A DNA stretch of 64,000 nt from an uncultured Phaeodactylibacter sp. (lineage in GTDB: Bacteria; Bacteroidota; Bacteroidia; Chitinophagales; Saprospiraceae). The notes beneath the pieces were generated by a model that had not been told where the DNA came from, made no database searches, and saw only the letters and a list, made by a program, of their open reading frames with translations. The translations under genes and the position numbers were made by a program. Where the stretch lies: NCBI GenBank assembly GCA_913057245.1, contig CAJXNH010000012.1, positions 34,941-98,940 of the forward strand. Direction: 5' to 3'. Below are positions 1-8,882 of the stretch, in pieces. Numbering within the stretch: the first letter of the stretch is position 1; every line of letters starts with the position of its first letter.

Positions 1-1
1 G

Positions 2-916
2 CTTAACCCGGCTCCCTTTAAAGCGCTAACTACCAGGTTTGACGATGCGGCGCTGGGGGCTGCCCTGAATTGCCCCACACCAGAAATGTACGCTGGCGTA
101 AAAGAGCGCTTCCTGACCTTTGGGCTGGACAATCCGCGTCTGAGCATGCACAACTGGTTGTTGTACCGTAAAGATACCGGGAAGCTGATCGGTGACTTTT
201 CCTATCATATTATCTTCCGCCGGCACCTCCGGGCAGAAATTGGCTACAGTCTGTACGATACGGAAGACCGGGGGCAGGGCTTTATGCAGGAGCTTTTGCC
301 GGTAACGTTGAAGTTTGGCTTTGAAGCACTCGGGCTGGAACGTATTGAAGCCCTTACGGCGGTTGACAATTGGGCATCCATGAGCCTGTTGCGTAAGTTT
401 GGCTTCCGTAGAGAAGGCTATGCCCGCCGGCATTACCGGTTTGAAGGGAAGAATACGGATTCTCTCAGCTTCTCGCTTTTACGGGAGGATTTTAAGCCTG
501 AACCAGCGCTGTCCCCCGTTGAAAAGTTAGTCCGCGGCTTTGAGCGGCAAGCTATACCGGAAGCGGGTTGGACACATGAGGCGCATTTGAAAGTGGCGCT
601 TTGGTACTTGTTCCATGAGGGAGAAAATGAGGCGCTCTGCCGGATGCGGAATGGCATTATCGCTTTCAATCTATATCTCGGGCAGCAAAACACGCCCGAA
701 TCAGGCTATCACGAAACGCTGACTGTATTCTGGATTACCGTTTTGAAGCAATTCCTTGAAGCGCATCCACAGCTAAACTTTGAGGAGGCATTAAGCGAGT
801 TCCTGCGGTCCCCCCATTCGGCATCCGCCTATCCAAAAACCTTTTTTAGCGAAAGTTTGCTACAGTCGGTCCGTGCCAGGTCACGTTGGGTAGCACCTGA
901 TTTGCAGCCGCTGTAA
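2..916 (+). CDS. GNAT acetyltransferase fused to a C-terminal domain of unknown function (5' partial)
   Basis: The reading frame is open to the left edge of the window, so the true start lies outside; the first ATG inside is at 86, but the residues before it (frame 2, ...FKALTTRFDD...) look like the usual beginning of a RimJ-type GNAT fold. The N-terminal ~150 residues carry GNAT hallmarks: the EIGYSL strand, a GQGFM segment for acetyl-CoA, and the AVDNWASMSLLRKFGFRREG motif. The last ~115 residues form a second, mainly helical domain with the conserved-looking HEAHLKVALWYL and GYHETLTVFWI segments. I recognise this pattern from stand-alone proteins of unknown function but cannot name it. Substrate unknown. 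Confidence 0.75.
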   Translation, partial: LNPAPFKALTTRFDDAALGAALNCPTPEMYAGVKERFLTFGLDNPRLSMHNWLLYRKDTGKLIGDFSYHIIFRRHLRAEIGYSLYDTEDRGQGFMQELLPVTLKFGFEALGLERIEALTAVDNWASMSLLRKFGFRREGYARRHYRFEGKNTDSLSFSLLREDFKPEPALSPVEKLVRGFERQAIPEAGWTHEAHLKVALWYLFHEGENEALCRMRNGIIAFNLYLGQQNTPESGYHETLTVFWITVLKQFLEAHPQLNFEEALSEFLRSPHSASAYPKTFFSESLLQSVRARSRWVAPDLQPL

Positions 917-923
917 AGCAAAA

Positions 924-956
924 GAGCGCATCAGCTACTAAACTGATGCGCCCTCT
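924..956. terminator. Hairpin between convergent genes
   Basis: A 9-bp perfect stem (gcgcatcag at 926-934 with ctgatgcgc at 943-951) and an 8-nt loop lie between the two convergent stop codons. The A-rich stretch on the left becomes a U-rich tail on the minus-strand transcript, so it probably terminates the symporter gene. Confidence 0.6.
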
Positions 957-962
957 GCTATT

Positions 963-2513
963 TTACTTTGTAGCCGCTATTTCTCCGGATTTAATCCGTC
1001 TCATGTAGTCTTTATAGGCCCGCATCACATTGGGCATGAGTACATAAAGCCCCATCACGTTCGGGAAACACATTGCAAAGATCATGGCATCACCGAAGTC
1101 GAATACACTTTTTGCGGAGATAGCTGAACCGATGACCACGAAAGTACAGAAAATAGCTTTGTAAATCAATTCATTGGTTTTGCTTTCTCCAAAAAGGTAA
1201 GTCCAGGCTTTCAGCCCGTAGTAAGACCAGCTGATCATCGTGGACAAGGCGAAAAGGATAACTGCCACAGAAAGAATAGGTGGGAACCAGGCCATTACCG
1301 TTTCGAAGGCAGAAGACGTCAGCGTGATGCCATCCAGGTCGCCGTTTTGGTCGCTCAGGAAAGCCTGTTCTGCACCAATGCCGCCGTAGTTAGTGATTAC
1401 GATAACCAGGGCCGTCATGGTACAAATGACAACGGTGTCAATGAATGGTTCCAGCAGCGCAACAATACCCTCTGAGATGGGCTCATCGGTACGTACTGCT
1501 GAGTGCGCAATCGAAGCAGAACCCACGCCCGCTTCATTCGAAAAGGCTGCCCGCCGGAATCCTTGTATCAGCACACCAATGAATCCGCCGTAGAGGGCAT
1601 CTGCATTGAAAGCACCACCAATGATTTCACCAAAAGCAGCGGGGATATCAGCGTAATGGTAGCCAAGAACTACAATAGCGCCCAGCACATAAATGCCCAC
1701 CATAAACGGGACAATCTTGTCCGTTACCCGGGCGATGGACTTAATACCACCGATAATGATAATGGCTACAATGACCGCCATAACCGCACCAAACATCCAG
1801 GAGCTGTCAGCAATAAAACTCTCTTTTCCGCCGGTTACGTCAATGAATTGCTGTGCAGCCTGATTGACCTGTACCATATTGCCCCCACCAAAGGAGCCCC
1901 CGATACAGGCGATCGCAAAAAGCACCGCCAAAATTTTGCCGATAACGCCCATTGCAGGCCCCTTTTCCTTGAAGCCCTTATCGAGGTAATACATCGGGCC
2001 GCCGGAAACGGAGCCATCCACGTTATAATTCCGGTACATCACACCCAGGGAGCATTCCACGAACTTGGAAGTCATCCCAAATAAGCCCGCCACAATCATC
2101 CAAAACGTCGCTCCTGGCCCACCAACGGATACAGCGATGGCCACCCCCGCGATGTTACCAATGCCCACGGTACCCGAAAGGGCAGCCGTAAGTGCCTGGA
2201 AGTGAGAGACCTCTCCTGCATCATCCGGATCGTCGTACTTGCCGCGTACCACGTTGATGGCGTGACCAAAAGCCCTGATATTCACAAAGCCAGTATAAAT
2301 CGTAAAAATGAGTGCGCCGGTAATGAGCCAGACCAGCACAAAAGGTATGGTGAAGCCCGCTACCGTGATGGGGACGAATACGACGCTCTCCACCACCTGG
2401 GTGAGCGGCTCCATCACGGAGTTGATTTTATCGTCAATAGTTGAGCTACCATCTTGCGCCCAGATTGCAAAAGGGGCAAAAAGGCTGAGGATAAAAAAGA
2501 GAAGTTTCTTCAT
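963..2513 (-). CDS. Alanine/glycine:cation symporter (AGCS family)
   Basis: A 516-residue polytopic inner-membrane protein, within the usual AGCS size. The family signature [12 protein letters not shown] is at residues 114-125, and the later [16 protein letters not shown] segment is also typical. These transporters bring alanine or glycine into the cell with sodium or protons. The first ~19 residues look like a cleavable signal peptide (ends AIWAQ), which is longer than in many bacterial members but common in Bacteroidota. Monocistronic, convergent with the GNAT gene. Exact substrate not deducible. Confidence 0.92.
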   Translation of the reverse strand: MKKLLFFILSLFAPFAIWAQDGSSTIDDKINSVMEPLTQVVESVVFVPITVAGFTIPFVLVWLITGALIFTIYTGFVNIRAFGHAINVVRGKYDDPDDAGEVSHFQALTAALSGTVGIGNIAGVAIAVSVGGPGATFWMIVAGLFGMTSKFVECSLGVMYRNYNVDGSVSGGPMYYLDKGFKEKGPAMGVIGKILAVLFAIACIGGSFGGGNMVQVNQAAQQFIDVTGGKESFIADSSWMFGAVMAVIVAIIIIGGIKSIARVTDKIVPFMVGIYVLGAIVVLGYHYADIPAAFGEIIGGAFNADALYGGFIGVLIQGFRRAAFSNEAGVGSASIAHSAVRTDEPISEGIVALLEPFIDTVVICTMTALVIVITNYGGIGAEQAFLSDQNGDLDGITLTSSAFETVMAWFPPILSVAVILFALSTMISWSYYGLKAWTYLFGESKTNELIYKAIFCTFVVIGSAISAKSVFDFGDAMIFAMCFPNVMGLYVLMPNVMRAYKDYMRRIKSGEIAATK

Positions 2514-2742
2514 GGTTGTGAGTGATTTGCCTTTGCCGGAGAGCCATTTTATTAAGGACCAGCTCAGGCATCTTGCTTGCAGGTGTAAAGTTTGGTTTAA
2601 AGTCGTTATCGGTATCTACAAGAAGTTTTTAGAAGCACTTAGTTGATTAATGCCGACTAAGGTATTCGATTATTTTTACTTATTCAAAAGATCAAGCTGA
2701 ATATTTGGTAGTGCTCAAACCGGTGCATGCTATGTTCTGAGG

Positions 2743-3378
2743 ATGTATTATATTGTGGTTAGGAATCAGTCAGTAGCTTTGCAGCTGTGCTGGCCTACTA
2801 CGTTAAAAGCACCAATTAAATTGCAACAGCAACCGACAGATCAGGAGTTACTGGATTTGCTGAATCAGGGGGATGAGAGCGGCATAGAGCTGATTTTCAG
2901 GCAGTACTACGCCTACATTTGCAAGGCAGTGTATAAAATTATTCCGGATAGCAATCTCGTGGAGGACCTGGCGCAGGATGTGTTTTATGAGCTTTGGCGA
3001 AAGCGGGGCCGTATTCAGGTCGCCTCCTCCCTGAAAGGCTATCTTCGGCGGGCAGCTGTAAATAAAGCCCTGAATTACGTCCGGGACCAGCGTATTAAAT
3101 TTACGGAGGAGGAGCAGGCGCCCGTACAGAAGAGTACAGAAGCCTCGGCTCCTGAACTTATGGCTGCGGATCATTTGCAATCAAGAATAGATGAGGCTAT
3201 TGATGCATTGCCAGAACGGTGCCGTATCATATTCATTCTCAGCCGGTTTGAAGATATGAGCTACCGGGAAATAGCGGAGCAACTGGAGATTTCTCCAAAG
3301 ACGGTAGAAAATCAGATGGCGAAAGCGCTGAAGATACTCCGGGAAATGTTAAAATTCAATCCGGGGAAGGAAGCCTGA
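2743..3378 (+). CDS. ECF sigma-70 factor, Bacteroidetes type
   Basis: An extracytoplasmic-function sigma factor. Region 2 spans roughly residues 40-110 (FRQYYAYICKAVYKI, EDLAQDVFYELWRKR) and region 4 residues ~155-205, with the helix-turn-helix SYREIAEQLEISPKTVENQMAKAL. The annotated ATG gives ~25 extra residues before the conserved domain; an in-frame TTG at 2821 is an alternative start. A FecR-type anti-sigma gene follows after ~110 bp, so the two probably act as a regulatory pair. The usual third partner, a SusC-like TonB receptor, is absent. Confidence 0.9.
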   Translation: MYYIVVRNQSVALQLCWPTTLKAPIKLQQQPTDQELLDLLNQGDESGIELIFRQYYAYICKAVYKIIPDSNLVEDLAQDVFYELWRKRGRIQVASSLKGYLRRAAVNKALNYVRDQRIKFTEEEQAPVQKSTEASAPELMAADHLQSRIDEAIDALPERCRIIFILSRFEDMSYREIAEQLEISPKTVENQMAKALKILREMLKFNPGKEA

Positions 3379-3488
3379 AATAGGCAGGAAATATCCCGTT
3401 TGGGCGGGCAGATGACATTTTGAGCATTATTCGAAAAAAGGAAAATATCAGATAGGGGAGGGCGGTTATGCCTGTGTCCTATTGACGA

Positions 3489-4490
3489 ATGAATCAAATG
3501 AGAATGAAATTACCACAATATATATCATTGTTTCACCGGCAGCGAACCGGTCAGCTACGGCCGGAAGATGAACATACCCTTCGCAATCAGCAGGATACCG
3601 GGCTGCATCAGGAGCTGGAAGAGCTGTGGTCGGAAAGCCTGTCTTACAAATCTGGTTATGAGCCGGATGTGGACAAGGGATTCTCTCGCCTGAAGCTCCG
3701 AATAGAAGCAGACCGCGCGCAGGAGACGCAGCCCGTCCGGCTGAAGTCAACGTCCCGGAGGTGGATGAGCATTGCCGCAGCAATCGCGCTCGTCATGGCG
3801 CTGGGTACCTTCTGGCTCGTCAATCGTGGCTCAGGGGCTTCCGGTATGGTATTTACGACCGGCCCGACGGAACAACTGGAGGTCGCTTTGCCTGATGCCT
3901 CCGTCGTTTACCTCAATGAGGACTCTTACCTGAGCTTTGATATTGCTGAAGGCACAAGACAAGTTTCCCTCACCGGTGAAGCTTATTTTAAAGTGGCGCC
4001 TGACCCTGATCGCCCCTTTGTGATTCAGTCTAACGGAGTGCGTACGACCGTTTTGGGTACGGCATTTAATCTGCGGGCTTATCCGGAAGAGCCCACTGTT
4101 GAAGTGGAAGTGACGGAAGGCCTGGTGCGTATGGAAAATGCACAAGCTGGTCAGCAGGTGGAACTAAAGCCGAATGAACGGGGTGTTTTTTCGGCTGATA
4201 AGCAAAAGCTGGTGAAGAAACCTGCACCAGAGCTTAATGCACAGGGATGGCACAGCCAGGAAATGGTATTTCGGGATGCAGAGCTTGCCAATGCGCTACG
4301 TGAAATTGGTCGGTACTACAAAGTAGAGTTCACGCTTGGCAATGCTGAGCTTAAGCACTGCGCTTTGTCTACCGAGATCAAAGGTGATCCGCTATCGGAT
4401 TTCCTTCAGGTGCTGGAAACCATCTACGGGCTTAGCGTGGAGCAGGTTGGCACGGCTACTTACCAGCTCAACGGTGGGCGTTGCCGATAA
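3489..4490 (+). CDS. FecR-family anti-sigma factor / sigma regulator
   Basis: FecR architecture: ~90 cytoplasmic residues that would hold the sigma factor, one membrane segment (residues ~92-111, MSIAAAIALVMALGTFWLV), the periplasmic FecR domain (~120-235, including SLTGEAYFKVAPD and TVLGTAFNLRAY) and a C-terminal DUF4974-like domain (~250-330). It follows the ECF sigma gene on the same strand. By family knowledge it transmits an outer-membrane signal to that sigma factor. No TonB receptor follows; the next gene is on the opposite strand, so the input receptor, if any, is encoded elsewhere. Confidence 0.9.
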   Translation: MNQMRMKLPQYISLFHRQRTGQLRPEDEHTLRNQQDTGLHQELEELWSESLSYKSGYEPDVDKGFSRLKLRIEADRAQETQPVRLKSTSRRWMSIAAAIALVMALGTFWLVNRGSGASGMVFTTGPTEQLEVALPDASVVYLNEDSYLSFDIAEGTRQVSLTGEAYFKVAPDPDRPFVIQSNGVRTTVLGTAFNLRAYPEEPTVEVEVTEGLVRMENAQAGQQVELKPNERGVFSADKQKLVKKPAPELNAQGWHSQEMVFRDAELANALREIGRYYKVEFTLGNAELKHCALSTEIKGDPLSDFLQVLETIYGLSVEQVGTATYQLNGGRCR

Positions 4491-4492
4491 GC

Positions 4493-5590
4493 TTACGCAA
4501 TAGGTTCAAGCAGCCGAAGCTCGACCCGGCGGTTGCGTAGCCTGCCAGATGGTGTGTCATTAGAATTGCGGGGATATTTTTCTCCCATGCCCCGGGAGTT
4601 GAGCCGTTTCGGGGAAATGCCCTTTCGTTTCAGATATTCCGCCACCGCTCTCGATCGTTTTTCTGATAATGACAAGTTGGTTGCCGCTGCGCCCACATTA
4701 TCGGTATGCCCGATGATGTCCAGCTGCCTATCCGGATGGGCTTTCATAATCCGGGCCAATTCATCCAGTTCCTGACGGGATGCCGGCGTCAGCTGGGCTC
4801 CGCCGGACTCAAACTGAATGTGGTCCAGGGTGATAAATCGCCCGCGCATCAGTTCCTTTAGCTTTTGCCCCTGTAGTTCCAGCGTGGGCAGTTCTTCCAC
4901 CAGCTCAAATTCCAGCTTTTCAAAGCAGACCGCCTGACGGTTGTTGTAATTGCCGGTGGCGGAGGTTACGCCCCAGTACACCTTGTCTTTGCCCCTGAAG
5001 ATCGTCCTGACCAGGTCACGCTGTAGCGAAATCACCTCTTTTCCGTCAATACGGACACTCAAGGTGCGGGAGTTCGCATTCCAGTTGATATTTAGGTCAT
5101 GCTCCCGGCAATCTTCAATGTTGGGTATACGGTTGGGGCCAGCCAGGTTGAAGCCATGATTCACACTGCCGTCCCTGAGAATGGCCACATGGTCTTCCCA
5201 GGGGTCGCCCAGGTGCTCATTTTGCCAGGTGTCAATTTCGATGCCAATAGCCGGGTTCAGTCCCGCAAAGCCCATGCCTTCCCCCCGGTAGCCAGTCCGC
5301 TCGGCATAAGGGTGGAAAACGAAGACCATACCATCCGCCCCATCCCGGTCCTTACACCCGAGCATGACCCTCAATTGCATGTCAAAGGAAGAATTGAGGC
5401 TGATAGCTTTCTTGTACCAAATCGACCCGGAAGCCCAGCGGTAATCAGGGGTAAGGGTAATGCAATTGTTGCCTGATTGGCGGGCATCGCCGTCCAGCCT
5501 GAAATCAGTAATTTGGGAAGTCTGAGCAAGCAAAAGGAAACCGGGGCTGAATAAATACAACAGGAAGGTGTAGAGGGCAAGGTGTTTCAT
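4493..5590 (-). CDS. Secreted L-type lectin-like domain fused to an OmpA C-terminal domain
   Basis: I place the start at the ATG at 5590 (MKHLALYTFLLYLF...), which begins a clean signal peptide; a longer frame to 5626 adds 12 non-signal residues. The mature N-terminal half (~residues 25-225) resembles bacterial L-type (legume-like) lectin domains: DGADGMVFVFH, GIEIDTWQN, DHVAILRDG. The C-terminal ~115 residues are an OmpA/MotB peptidoglycan-binding domain (IIGHTDNVGAAATNLSLSEKRS, GMGEKYP). The likely role is a cell-wall-anchored, glycan-binding surface or periplasmic protein. Its stop lies 2 bp from the FecR stop in a tail-to-tail arrangement. Confidence 0.85.
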   Translation of the reverse strand: MKHLALYTFLLYLFSPGFLLLAQTSQITDFRLDGDARQSGNNCITLTPDYRWASGSIWYKKAISLNSSFDMQLRVMLGCKDRDGADGMVFVFHPYAERTGYRGEGMGFAGLNPAIGIEIDTWQNEHLGDPWEDHVAILRDGSVNHGFNLAGPNRIPNIEDCREHDLNINWNANSRTLSVRIDGKEVISLQRDLVRTIFRGKDKVYWGVTSATGNYNNRQAVCFEKLEFELVEELPTLELQGQKLKELMRGRFITLDHIQFESGGAQLTPASRQELDELARIMKAHPDRQLDIIGHTDNVGAAATNLSLSEKRSRAVAEYLKRKGISPKRLNSRGMGEKYPRNSNDTPSGRLRNRRVELRLLEPIA

Positions 5591-5690
5591 AGCTATCGGG
5601 TTTTGCGAAAACGAATATGTTGTCAAAACGCGAGATTGCCTGCTTTGGTTTTTTAATCCCTGATTTTAGCGAGTGATGCTTCCGGAATAT

Positions 5691-5731
5691 AAAAAAGCCG
5701 CCTGTCTGAAAACCGAATTCAGACAGGCGGC
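5691..5731 (-). terminator. Rho-independent terminator of the cysCDN operon
   Basis: A 13-bp perfect stem (5697-5709 with 5719-5731), 9-nt loop, and an A6 run on the left that becomes U6 on the minus-strand RNA. It lies just past the cysN stop. Confidence 0.85.
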
Positions 5732-5756
5732 AAAGGTTGAGGCGGGAAGGCTCAAT

Positions 5757-7016
5757 TTAAATGATCATACCCGCACCTACAGTTTCATTTGTCCCTTCGT
5801 CTACGAAGATTACGCTGCCGGTAATGCGGTTCTTGCGGTAGGCATCGTAATAGAGCGGCTTGGTGGTCCGTATCACCACACGTGCGATATCGTTCATGCC
5901 GATCGTCTTGTCCTCTTCGTTGCGGTGGAGGGTGTTGATGTCCAGTTTGTACCGAATCTCCTTGACAATACAGCGCACCTCTTTGGTGGTATGAAGGACG
6001 GCATATTTGCCCCGGGGCTGCAGGGGCCGGTCTGAGAACCAGCAGACCATGATTTCCAGGTCTTGCTCCACTTCAGGCTGATTGTTTTCCCGCACAATCA
6101 TATCGCCCCGGCTTAAATCCAGATCATCCTCCAGCAGGAGGGTCACTGACATCGGTGGATATGCCTCGTCGACTTCCCCGTCAAAGGTGTCAATCTTTTT
6201 GATTTTGCTGGTAAAACCTGAAGGCAGCAGCATTACATCATCTCCTTTTTTGAAGATGCCACCGGCGATGCGCCCGGCGTAGCCCCGGTAGTCGTGGTAG
6301 TCATCAGAGTTGGGGCGCACCACATACTGTACCGGGAAGCGGCAGTCAATGAAGTTGTGGTCGCTGCCGATGTGTACATTCTCCAGGTAATATAGCAGGG
6401 TAGAGCCGTCGTACCAGGGCGTATTTTCGGACTTGGTCACTACATTATCGCCCTTCAGCGCGGAGATGGGGATGAAGTGTACGTCATTGACATTCAGTTT
6501 GTAAGAAAATTCCTCGAAGTCCTGTTTGATTTTTTCATAGGTCTCCTCCGAATAGTCGACGAGATCCATCTTATTGATACACACGACAAGGTGCGGAATT
6601 TGCAGCAGGGATGCGATGAACGCATGCCGGCGGGTTTGTTCCAGTACGCCCCGGCGGGCATCAATGAGGATGAGTGCAACGTTAGCCGTAGAAGCCCCGG
6701 TCACCATATTCCGGGTGTATTGAATGTGGCCCGGCGTGTCCGCGATGATGAATTTGCGCTTGGGCGTTGAGAAATAGCGGTAGGCCACGTCGATGGTAAT
6801 GCCCTGTTCGCGTTCCGCCTTGAGGCCATCCGTGAGGAGGGCCAGGTTAACGCCTTCTTCCCCCCGCCGTTCGCTGCTCTCGCGCACCGCATCATACTGA
6901 TCCTCAAAAATTGACTTGCTATCGTACAGCAGCCGCCCGATGAGGGTCGACTTGCCGTCGTCTACACTGCCCGCTGTGGTGAACCGGAGCAGCTCCATAT
7001 TATCGTAATTTTCCAT
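5757..7016 (-). CDS. cysN: Sulfate adenylyltransferase subunit 1 (GTPase)
   Basis: The regulatory GTPase subunit of ATP sulfurylase. At 419 residues it is full length for a stand-alone CysN with no fused APS kinase. GTP-binding motifs are present: P-loop TAGSVDDGKST near the N-terminus, the DTPGH switch and NKMD. With CysD it makes adenosine 5'-phosphosulfate from ATP and sulfate in the cytoplasm. Last gene of cysC-cysD-cysN, 39 bp after cysD. Confidence 0.96.
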   Translation of the reverse strand: MENYDNMELLRFTTAGSVDDGKSTLIGRLLYDSKSIFEDQYDAVRESSERRGEEGVNLALLTDGLKAEREQGITIDVAYRYFSTPKRKFIIADTPGHIQYTRNMVTGASTANVALILIDARRGVLEQTRRHAFIASLLQIPHLVVCINKMDLVDYSEETYEKIKQDFEEFSYKLNVNDVHFIPISALKGDNVVTKSENTPWYDGSTLLYYLENVHIGSDHNFIDCRFPVQYVVRPNSDDYHDYRGYAGRIAGGIFKKGDDVMLLPSGFTSKIKKIDTFDGEVDEAYPPMSVTLLLEDDLDLSRGDMIVRENNQPEVEQDLEIMVCWFSDRPLQPRGKYAVLHTTKEVRCIVKEIRYKLDINTLHRNEEDKTIGMNDIARVVIRTTKPLYYDAYRKNRITGSVIFVDEGTNETVGAGMII

Positions 7017-7055
7017 TTTGCTTTTGTTTTTCCTTTGATTGATCGATTTGGGAGC

Positions 7056-7964
7056 TTAGAAGTAGCCTTGTTTTTTCCGGTCTTCCATGGCTGTTTCTGA
7101 GCGCTTATCGTCAGTCCGTCCGCCCCGCTCTGTTTTACGGGCAATGGAGACCTCCTTGATGATATCCTCAATGGTTTTGGCCTCAGATTCCCAGACGCCG
7201 GTGCAGGTCATGTCGCCAATTGTCCGGCAACGCACCATGCGGGTTTCCACTGCGGCAGCTTCTTCCGGGCGCTTGTGGATGTATTCGCAATCAGCGAGCA
7301 GGGTGCCTTCCCGGGCAAAAACGGGGCGCTCATGGGCAAAGTAAAGGCTGGGCAGCTCCACTTCTTCCATCGCCAGGTACATCCAGACATCGAGCTCTGT
7401 CCAGTTGCTGATGGGGAAGACGCGGAAGTGCTCCCCGTAGTTCTTCTTGCCGTTGAACAGGTTCCAGAGTTCCGGGCGCTGGTTTTTGGGGTCCCACTGC
7501 CCAAATTCGTCGCGGTGGGAGAAGAAGCGCTCTTTGGCACGGGCTTTCTCCTCGTCCCGGCGGGCACCGCCCAGGGCTGCATCGAATTTGCCTTTTTCCA
7601 GCTCTTCCAGCAGGACGTGTGTTTGCAGGTAGTTACGGCTGGCGTTGTATCCTTTCTCTTCCACAATAGCACCGCTGTCGATGGCCTCCTGCACAGAGCC
7701 AACAATCAGGCGGGCCCCCGTCTCTTCGACCAGCTTATCCCGGTATTCGATCGTTTCCGGGAAGTTGTGACCGGTATCTACATGCAACAGGGGAAAAGGA
7801 ATATTCGCCGGATAAAAAGCCTTTCGGGCCAGATGCACCATCAAAATAGAATCCTTGCCCCCGGAAAACATGAGCACGGGCCGCTCAAACTGAGCAGCGA
7901 CTTCGCGCATAATGAAGATGGATTCTGATTCCAGTTCTTTGAGGTGATTGAGATGATAACTCAT
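7056..7964 (-). CDS. cysD: Sulfate adenylyltransferase subunit 2
   Basis: The catalytic subunit of ATP sulfurylase, 302 residues, the normal family length. The PP-loop motif FSGGKDSILM is near residue 35, and the conserved HVDTGHNFPET and GARRDEEKARAKERFFS segments are intact. It acts with CysN. It sits between cysC (56 bp upstream) and cysN. Confidence 0.96.
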   Translation of the reverse strand: MSYHLNHLKELESESIFIMREVAAQFERPVLMFSGGKDSILMVHLARKAFYPANIPFPLLHVDTGHNFPETIEYRDKLVEETGARLIVGSVQEAIDSGAIVEEKGYNASRNYLQTHVLLEELEKGKFDAALGGARRDEEKARAKERFFSHRDEFGQWDPKNQRPELWNLFNGKKNYGEHFRVFPISNWTELDVWMYLAMEEVELPSLYFAHERPVFAREGTLLADCEYIHKRPEEAAAVETRMVRCRTIGDMTCTGVWESEAKTIEDIIKEVSIARKTERGGRTDDKRSETAMEDRKKQGYF

Positions 7965-8020
7965 AATATTAAGGTTATTCGCAATGATTGATCAGTGCTC
8001 CGGTTGCAGAGCGCCTGCGG

Positions 8021-8626
8021 TTATGCTTTAGGTAATTCAATATGTGGTTTCAGGAATTGGAAGACGGCCTCCACGCTTTCTTCCAGCGACTGCTTGTCGG
8101 TTTTGATTTCCAATGCCGGGTGGGGCGGTGGCTCGTAGGGCGCGTCAATGCCGGTAAAGCCTTTAATCTGCCCGGCTCTCGCTTTTTCGTAAAGCCCTTT
8201 AACATCGCGGGACTCGCAGACTTCCAATGGGGCATTGATGTAAATCTCCAGGAAGTCTTCCGGCCCGATAATCTGACGGGCCATTTCCCTGATTTCCACG
8301 GTTGGGCTGATGAAAGAGTTCAGCGTGATAATGCCGCTGTCGAGGTACAGCCGGGCGATTTCCGCAATACGGCGGATATTTTCCTGCCGGTCTTCCGGGC
8401 TGAAACTGAGGTTGTTATTAATGCCGCTGCGGATGTTGTCCCCATCGAGCACCTGCGCAAAGAAACCATTATTATAAAGGTAGCGTTCCAAATGCTGAGC
8501 AATGGTGCTTTTGCCCGAGCCGGACAAGCCGGTCAGCCATAGGACTTTACTCCGTTGGCCAAGCCTGAGCTCCCGGTCGCTGCGCTGCAGCAGGCGGTCG
8601 AAAATAGGGTGAATGTGTTCTGTCAA
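8021..8626 (-). CDS. cysC: Adenylylsulfate kinase
   Basis: APS kinase (201 residues), which phosphorylates adenosine 5'-phosphosulfate to PAPS. Walker A GLSGSGKST is near residue 33, followed by the DGDNIRSGIN substrate loop. First gene of the cysC-cysD-cysN operon. Together the operon yields PAPS, used either for assimilation or for sulfation; no reductase gene is in the window to decide. Confidence 0.95.
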   Translation of the reverse strand: MTEHIHPIFDRLLQRSDRELRLGQRSKVLWLTGLSGSGKSTIAQHLERYLYNNGFFAQVLDGDNIRSGINNNLSFSPEDRQENIRRIAEIARLYLDSGIITLNSFISPTVEIREMARQIIGPEDFLEIYINAPLEVCESRDVKGLYEKARAGQIKGFTGIDAPYEPPPHPALEIKTDKQSLEESVEAVFQFLKPHIELPKA

Positions 8627-8882
8627 AACGGGTTCTTTTTGTGCCCGGGACAGCCACCGTAAAGGTGTTGTCTGGAATTGGCGAGTGCTTGTCAGTCTTT
8701 AGCTGATGTTGGCCGCCCCGGAATACGTTTAATAATTGACACACAAATGAATCGCAAAGAAATAGGTTTTTTACTATTTGCCCAAACCTTTGCCCGCTTG
8801 TGTCTGCCGCCCTCGCTTGTACCGGTGCAAATTTGATAAATTATTTTTAATCTATAGGATTTATAGGAAATTAAAATCACTT

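Noticed and set aside
8627..8882. SAM riboswitch or sulfur-responsive leader before metZ
   Set aside because: I looked for SAM-I/SAM-II type pairing and found no convincing conserved core; no clear TAnnTTTG promoter either.
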